From positions 70,354,501 to 70,418,500 of the forward strand of contig NC_088931.1 of NCBI RefSeq assembly GCF_038396675.1: a stretch of DNA of 64,000 bases, read 5' to 3'. This DNA is from Hydra vulgaris (taxonomy: Eukaryota > Cnidaria > Hydrozoa > Anthoathecata > Hydridae). A model generated the notes under the pieces. It searched no databases. It saw nothing but the letters and a program-made list of their open reading frames with translations, and was not told where the DNA came from. Shown here piece by piece: positions 57,290 through 64,000 of this stretch; position 1 is the stretch's first letter, and every line of letters begins with the position of its first letter. A program made the position numbers and the translations under genes.

Positions 57290-58184
57290 AATTCTATTCA
57301 TGGACATGGTTTAAGAAAATCTCAAACTTATCTGAGCAGTTTTTAACCAAAATTAGTAAAACATGGGAAAATGTTTATTTAGCTGGTGATTTTAACTTAA
57401 ATTTGCTTAATTGTGCTTTAAATAAAAATGTTCAATATTTTTTAGATCACTTATTCAATATAATCTAATACTAACAGTAAATAAGTCAACGAGAAGAACT
57501 AAGACCTCATCATTACTACTTAATAATATAGTTACTAACAATTTTCTAAACTGCCGTTTGGGAATGAGTATAATAAAAACTGATTTAACAGATCACTTTT
57601 CAATATTTTTAATTACTGATATCATAACTCTAAATAAATCTTCCTCAAACTCTACAATCTTAACGCAACAGATTGTTAAAAACTCCTTTATGTAATTTCG
57701 AGCTCTTTTATCAAAAAATATTGATTGAAATCTTATTCGACAATCCCATGAAGTCAATCCTGCGTATAAAGTATTCTTAAAGCAATTCTATAAACAGTAT
57801 GACATATAAATCTAATTAATTTAATTTAAATCTAACTGAGAAAAAGAATGCTTTTAATAGTGTAAAAATTAATAAAAACGCAGGCATTGACAAGATCAGC
57901 GTGATGTCAGTTTTCGATATTATTGAACCGTCGTTATATCATATTTTTTACCTTTCATTAAAACTTAAAGTTATGACAACCACTCCAATTTTCAAATCTG
58001 GAGAATAAAAAAGTTTCAAAATACAGACCTATCTACGTCTTATCTTGCTTCTCAAAATTATTGGAACGTATTCTGTAAAACAGACTTAATGACTGTTGAA
58101 TATTAAACAATATGCTGTACAATAAACCATTTGATATTAGAATAAATAATTCAACTAATCATGCTGTAGTCGAACTAATTAATC

Positions 58185-60509
58185 TATAGATGCCACGAAT
58201 ATTCGACAACTAATTGGTATTCGGTGTATTTGGCAACATTTTATACTATTCGGCATCCGGCCAAAACTGCAAACTATGCTGCCGAAAACCGAATACTGAA
58301 ATATGAAAAAAATCGCATTAGAAATAGATTAATACTACTATATATTACTATAAATAATACAATAAACAGTTAGTCAATAATTAAAAATATTATATATATA
58401 AGATTCTATTATTCACAAAATTTATTTTATTTAAAACAAGTTTAATACTTGAAATCTATCAGTGGTAATTATGGTTAACAAAAACAAAATTTTTGGCAAA
58501 CTTTTTGCAATCAGATATTTTTTGTTTTTAAAGTTGAACCGCACATCAAGTTCAGATTGAAGCAAAGATCTAATCGTTGATAAATTCGGTGTTCTCTAAA
58601 CTATCTCTTTCTTTCCCAAATATTTTAATATTGTGACAACATGTGGAATTACCCCAGAAATACCCGAGCTGGTTATTTTTGTAATTTGTTTGAACGATTT
58701 GAGAGATTTGGAACATTGTCCCATTAAGCAGGTGTTAAATTGTTTAAAGAATCGTGATCAGTTATGAACAACAAGACAGCTCGCTTTTGCTCTAATAACC
58801 GCTTCAATAAATAGTATGTTGAATTTAAGCGTGTGCTTGCGTGTTGTATTATTTGGTGTCTTTTAGTTTAAGCTCTTGACGAATGCATTTTAGTTTTTCT
58901 TGTGCTATACTAAAGTGGTTAAAATGGGTGACAATTTGTCTTACAGCAGCTTTCCTCTGAGTTGTTTCTATTTGAGAATTAATCAATACATTGACAGTCA
59001 GTTGTAGTTATTGAATAAAACATTTGACAGAGTCATATTGTGAATCTCGTACATTTTATCATATTGGTTCCACTGTCATGAACAAGAAAATGGATTTTGC
59101 TATGTGAAATGTTCCATCTTTCTGCATTAGTAGTTCTGCAATGAGTTCTTTTGCGATGTTGGTACCAGTATGTGAACCAGAAAACAGCTTCATCGCTTTA
59201 AACAACATGTTCAAAAATAAAACCTGGAGATTGCTATTAAATATATCAAAGATAATTTTTTTCAGTCATATAAGAACGACAAGGTATTTTGTATTGCGGT
59301 AGTGCCTTTTCGATAAGCTTGTTGAAGCCAACTCGTTTAACAAAAGATAAAAGTTCGTTGTCTAAGGCAATTATTTCTCCAATTAAGCAATGATATTTCA
59401 TTCGAATCATTAATATTCCAAAACAATTTTTTTTAGCTGTCTTTTTAGAGTTAACTGTTTCTTTTTTAACGTACCTGTTACAGCTGGTATGTTAGAGTCG
59501 GTATAAGTGAGAGAACCCTCAATTTTGATCCCTATGGCCGGTGGATATTCAGTTAACTTAGCGTGCTGCTTAGAATGCTTGTTTTGAAGGTGGTTTTTAG
59601 AGAAGTTGTTGCTGGAAACAAAAAAGAGTACTTAAACTTAGAGTAGTTAAAGTACCTACTGTGCAAAAGAACGAAGAATATAAATATTACTAGCGTAAAT
59701 AATTTGTTTTACTAAAACATATTTAAATAGTTATAATATAATTGTAATAGTTTTACTTATTAGCTCACCTTCCTTCTCCACCATGCGAGATCTTGTTTTT
59801 ACAAGCAAACAAACTGCTAGCTTATTGTTTTCCATGCAAATTTCACAATATTTTCAAATAGGTAATTTTTTATTAAAAGATGCCATTTTAAAAGCTTATT
59901 GCAAACAAAGATTTAAATTAACACAACTTTTGTTACTTATTGTAGTTTTTCGCATGCAAAACTACAATAAGTAATAAAAGTTGCTAAATTGGCTTTTCGT
60001 TCACTAAATTGACTTTTTGATAATAATATTTTTCAAAAGGATAAATAATTGTGAATTTATTTATGCGGTTTTAAATGACAATATTTGAGGTCTGTAATTT
60101 AAAATAATTTATCGAATATGTAAATAAATGAACTGAATTCAGTAAATTCAATTTATTTATTTAAAAATTCTAATGACAACTTATATTTTAAATAAATTAA
60201 CAACTAATATAAATCGCAAACAACGCAATTGCCACCAAACATTTTAAAGCTTTCCCTATAGAATTACACTTTTTTTTATATCTTACGTAACGGGTTGTGA
60301 GAAATACAACCTATAAGGAAAAAAGTTTGATGTAACAAATAATTAACAAAAAACATGCCCAAACACGTAAATAAAACAAACATGCGTATTTAACCGTAGC
60401 GTGATACGGTAATCTTTTTTTTAATGCAGGCTGGAAACTGTCAACCGTGAAATTCTCTGTGTTATCGAATATTCGGTATTCGGCAAAATCACTATTTATG
60501 GCATCTCTA
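58185..60509 (-). mobile_element. hAT transposon nested in the LINE
   Basis: Ends read TATAGATGCC (58185) and, inverted, TAGAGATGCC (to 60509). Subterminal GAATATTCG and GGTATTCGG motifs recur at both ends. Flanking 8-mers AATTAATC (58177-58184) and GATTAATC (60510-60517) match in 7 of 8, the hAT target duplication. The TAGRGATGC start with ATTCGG-rich ends is a pattern known from hAT families in several animals. Confidence 0.9.
58440..59610 (-). pseudogene. BED-finger hAT transposase remnant
   Basis: From about 59610 downward: NLKNHLQNKHSKQH-like residues (end of a BED zinc finger), TEYPPAIGIKI, later LLEQKRAVLLFI and DHDSLNNLT (about 58830-58770), W-D-N-V and a KITSSGISGVIPHVVTILKY block (58690-58640). 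Frameshifts throughout and the C-terminal dimerisation block is missing or unreadable. Confidence 0.65.
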
Positions 60510-61510
60510 GATTAATCATGTATTAGATGCATTCAATAAAGGCTACTTTACTTTAGAAGTTTTAATTAATCTATCAAAACTTTTTACACAGTTAACCATA
60601 AGATACTTATAAAAAAACTAGAACTCTATGAAGTAAAAAATAAAAACTTACTTTGTATAAAAGATTAACTGGCGAACAGGTGACTATTTATTATTTATGA
60701 AAAAAATGAAATATTATGAAAAAAATGAAAAACAAAAATGCATTACATGAGTTGTGCCCAAAAGTTCAATCTTAGGTCCATTATTGTTTTTATTGTATTT
60801 AAATGATTTATACTTAGCATTAAATATTTTAAATGTTTGCAAACATTGTTGCAAATATTGTATTGGTTGCAAATATTGTTTGCAAACAACTTCAATCTTT
60901 TTCATTCCAATAAAGACATAAAAGTTCTCTTTATAAAGAACTATTCAAAATAAACGAGTGGTTCACAATTAACAGACTTTCATTAAATGTAGATAAAGCT
61001 AAACTTTTTTTATTCTGCAAACACAGTAAAGATAATAATATTCTACTAAAATTACCCAATATCCTAATCAATAATTTTTTAGAAGTAATACTGTTGAAAA
61101 TTTAGGAGTAATACTGATGAAAATTTGTCATGGAAACCAAATATGAAGTATATTGAAAATAAAATCTCAAGAAATGTTTCCATATTATATAAATTAAACC
61201 ATTTCTCAACAATGCACCCATGAGAAAAATATAGTTTTCATTTATTCGCAGTTTTATCTCCAACTGCAATATTGTATGTACAGTTCGAATATTATATAGT
61301 TCGAATCATGTTGAAATAAAAAAAGTTATAGTAAGAACACACACGCAGAATCGTATTTGGTGCTTACAGAACTTTTCATTGCGAACCTCTTTTAAGGAAA
61401 CTTAGTGCCTTAAGTGTTTATAAACTTAATATGCATCAAGTTCTACAATTCACGTTTATGCTTAAGTGAAGTTTCGCACAAATATCCTACTCATTTTTTA
61501 GTTAATAAGT

Positions 61511-61880
61511 TAGTTTGTTTTATTTTGTCATTATGCACACATGTTACAATGTTATCCTTAAGATCTAATAAACATATATAATTACAATCTGACTGGGGCA
61601 ATAAGAAAGGGCTTGGTGATAAGACAAAAAGCCTTATCATCATGTCCCTTCGTAAAATGGAGAAAAATATAGTTTTACAAGTTATAATATTATACAAAAG
61701 AGTGAAACTAAAAATTTTGAAAAAAATAAAATTAAATAATTTGAAAAGAATTTATAAAGTTTACAAAAAAAGAAAAAATCTTTAAGCAAAACATTATGGC
61801 ATAAATCGTATATACGTATTGAAATATAGCGTAAATATAAAAATAACGTTATATATAAAACAAAAACTTACAAATTGGTA
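61511..61880. other. Spacer after the LINE
   Basis: AT-rich, includes a probable LINE 3' untranslated part (GGGGCAATAAGAAAGGGCTT region near 61600) and A-rich runs. No gene. Confidence 0.4.
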
Positions 61881-61884
61881 CATA

Positions 61885-63055
61885 CACCGTAGATTTCCCT
61901 TATTCCGAACAGTCCCAAAATTCCGAACATTCCCTAATTCCGATCAGCTTTAGTTCACTTATTGTTACATCATTTATTTTTATGAGATTTTTAAAAGAAA
62001 AACTGATTAATAAATTGAAAGACAAGGGTAATCAAAATATGAAAAAATATTAATAAAGTATATATCGATACCATGAAATTTTTTAATTGCAAGTAAAACA
62101 CTTTTTAAAACCCTGGAAAACCAACAATATAAAAACAACAACCTAAAAAAAAGGCAAATTTAGTTGCAAACTGTTCGATGTAGAATTTAATGGTAATTAT
62201 TTATCTGAAAAAAAAGTAAAAAAATATAGCAATACTTTGTAAGATATTTCAAAAAACATTGCTTTTGGCATAATTTCAAAATTTCTGCATAATTTAAAAA
62301 AAAAAGCGTTTCCCGAAATCCAAACAAATTCAAAAATAATTCCAAATAAAACTGCAATCGGCGCTTTTTTTCAAGATGTAACAAATGACAAAATTGAAAA
62401 TTGTTTTTCTGGAAAGTCTACCAATTCACAGTTTTCACTCGATAAGACTAATATTATACATAAATTCAAAAACCTCTTTGAATAGACTTTCAACAAACGA
62501 AGTATTGCTCAAAGAACTAGATAGCATCAAAAATGCCGTTAAACAAGCATCTTTTTAAATTAATAAATCAGTGCTCAGTGTGCTTAGAGATAGATTAAAC
62601 CTTTCCGGTTTTCCGGTAGTAAAGAAAAGGAAGCAATAATTAAAAGAAAAATAAGTTATAACATGACTGAACTATCTGCAATGGCTCAGGACAAAATTAC
62701 ACAAGCTGCTAAAAAAATAAAACTAGATGAAAAAGAAGCCAGAAAAGTTATTAGATAAAAAAACTTGGACTCAGCAATTCTCAAAGAACAAAAATTTATA
62801 AAAAAAGAAGACAATTTTTTAAATTTTCTTTTAAAACTTAAGAAACCCCGAAAACGGTCTCAGAAATATAACGGAACAACAAAGGTATCTGCTAGTCCAA
62901 TTACTGAGTATCTTCCTGCCGCCTGCTGTAATCCCTACCACATCAATTGTCTTTGTATTTCCTGCAAAAGCTTTTGGGACGAAGCTACAAACAGCAAATG
63001 GGTTGCATGTGAAAAGTGTTCTAACTGTTCTTGTATTATCAATTATCATTAAACA
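61885..63055 (+). mobile_element. pogo-like element fragment with zinc-binding C-terminal tail
   Basis: The left edge carries repeats of TTCCGAAC/TTCCGATC (61905, 61922, 61938), like a subterminal array. Coding remnants run from 62480 (TNEVLLKELDSIKNAVKQ) to the open frame 62765-63052. That frame ends with CCNPYHINCLCISCKSFWDE, then WVACEKCSNCSCI: a C-x2-C ... W-x3-C-x2-C arrangement typical of the C-terminal tail of Tigger/pogo-type transposases. The catalytic core is missing, so this is an internally deleted copy. No right terminus was found. Confidence 0.5.
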
Positions 63056-63170
63056 ATTGAATTCGCGTGCAAGAAGTGTGAAAAACTGTTATCAGTTTTA
63101 ATTTTTGTAACTTGATGTTTTAAAACAATATTTTTTGAATACTAAAACTTTTTCATTATATGTTTTTTAA

Positions 63171-63274
63171 AAATTATCAAATCTGTACAGTACAGCTAGG
63201 GTTGCTACCTCAAAATGATTTAATATTCATTTGGAGATGGTAACTATAGCTGTACTATACGGATTTGATAATTT
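63171..63274. repeat. Foldback, about 50-bp arms
   Basis: Arms 63171-63220 and 63225-63274 are inverted copies at roughly 80% identity with a 4-bp loop (AAATTATCAAATCYGTA start). Non-coding. Confidence 0.85.
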
Positions 63275-64000
63275 ACAAATTATTAAAGGGGTTACTGAAC
63301 GATGTTTCAGTCCTTGAATTACTGCCATTTAAAAAAAAAGATGTGAAATAAATAAAAAAAACTGCTTTGCTACAGGTAAATGGATCTCAGAATGTTGGGT
63401 GTTTTTTAAGATCCTGCTAAGCTCCAAATATTTGAGCATATACTTGTTTTCACTTTTATGAGTTAAAGTGATACTCCGGCTTGATTGCCAAAAATGTTTT
63501 AATAATTTTATACTATAGTTTTCATATGTCTTTAAATAAATATTTAGGACATTGTTTTTTCGTTAGGGACTTCAGAATGCCAGGTTAAATAGTAGGTAGT
63601 ATTGTTGCCAACATTGCTTAGGAAATCATGAATTTCTGCATAAATTATTTATTTTCCATGCTGAATATATTTTTAAATGTTTGGTTCACTTATCTTTTAT
63701 ACTTTTTACATTCCACCACTCAATGCTAGGTTAAGGGACCTCAGAACGCTTGGAAACTAAAAGTTAATTTAAAAAAAAAGAAAAGTCATTTCCATTTAAT
63801 TTCATCTAGAAGTTATGAAATGAATATTCTGCTTATAGTTTCGTCACGAAACCTCATTCAAAACACACTTTAGTGAGTTTGCTTTATTTGCTTTTTACGA
63901 ACTGAGCTGTGTATTCATAAAAATACCGAAAAAGATCATATATCAACAGCAGTAACAGTTTGATCTCCAAAAGATGATCGCTGTGGCTCAGATAGATATT
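63275..64000. other. Unassigned with spaced repeat motif
   Basis: A motif GGGAYYTCAGAAYGCYNGG recurs at 63382-63399, 63565-63583 and 63734-63752, spaced 183 and 169 bp. The intervening DNA is similar in places (AATATTT, GTTTTCACTTTTATG versus TTTTATACTTTTTAC). No gene seen to the window edge. Confidence 0.45.

Larger units (their letters stand above)
57290..61510 (+). mobile_element. LINE copy interrupted by a hAT insertion
   Basis: Left part: NVYLAGDFNLNLLNC (endonuclease, about 57370-57415), IIKTDLTDHFSIFLIT (57570-57610), then NKNAGIDKISVMSVFDIIEP and TTPIFKSGE, INNSTNHAVVELIN up to 58184. Right part from 60518: FNKGYFTLEVLI, DLSKAF-type box, VNHKILIKKLELYGVKNKN, PKSSILGPLLFLLYLNDLYL (60755-60810), SNTVENLGVIL and MKYIENKISRNVS. 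Removing 58185-60509 plus one target copy restores continuity of the reverse-transcriptase domain order. Many stops; the FADD box is lost. 3' end estimated. Confidence 0.85.

Overview
The window is AT-rich eukaryotic DNA with GT-AG introns, many simple repeats and a dense load of decayed transposons. The mix (P-like, Transib, pogo-like, Tc1/mariner, several hAT families, several non-LTR retrotransposons, tRNA-derived SINEs) fits a cnidarian genome, most likely Hydra. That is an inference from recollection of such families; no database was searched. I see no rRNA or functional tRNA gene, no CRISPR array and no prokaryotic operon.

Layout. 0-5 kb: LINE tail, a tRNA-like SINE head beside a foldback, a perfect 51-bp palindrome. 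5-14 kb: a probable nested stack. A decayed Transib (RAG1-related) transposase lies at 11.8-13.7 kb, and RSS-like ends at 5418 and 14082 would enclose it together with a P-element-like transposon (5.9-8.7 kb) and a pogo-like transposon with an intron (8757-11399). 15-20.3 kb: a LINE fragment, then two tandem antisense LINE copies. 20.4-22.4 kb: hAT-like MITE, long TA tracts, hairpin, 23-bp tandem array. 23.0-24.5 kb: the one recognisable conserved host gene, CCDC34, in two visible exons. 25.0-26.9 kb: a second pogo-like element. 27.3-33.7 kb: hAT (ZMYM1-like), LINE, an orphan repeat-borne protein family and a second hAT. 34-43 kb: mostly fragments, a foldback element with 17-bp flanking direct repeats, and a TA-rich cruciform. 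43.4-55.5 kb: two small secreted cysteine-rich genes sharing one cysteine module, separated by three Tc1/mariner copies (two with both ends intact) and a 290-bp GTAT array. 57-61.5 kb: a LINE interrupted by a complete hAT. 61.9-64 kb: C-terminal piece of another pogo-like transposase, a hairpin and a spaced repeat.

Host content is therefore small: CCDC34 (cilium/flagellum-associated in vertebrates), the two cysteine-rich secreted proteins, and one unassigned 135-codon reading frame at 35.2-35.6 kb. Everything else recognisable is mobile DNA, mostly inactivated by stops, frameshifts or loss of catalytic residues. Most boundaries without visible terminal repeats are approximate (tens to hundreds of bases).
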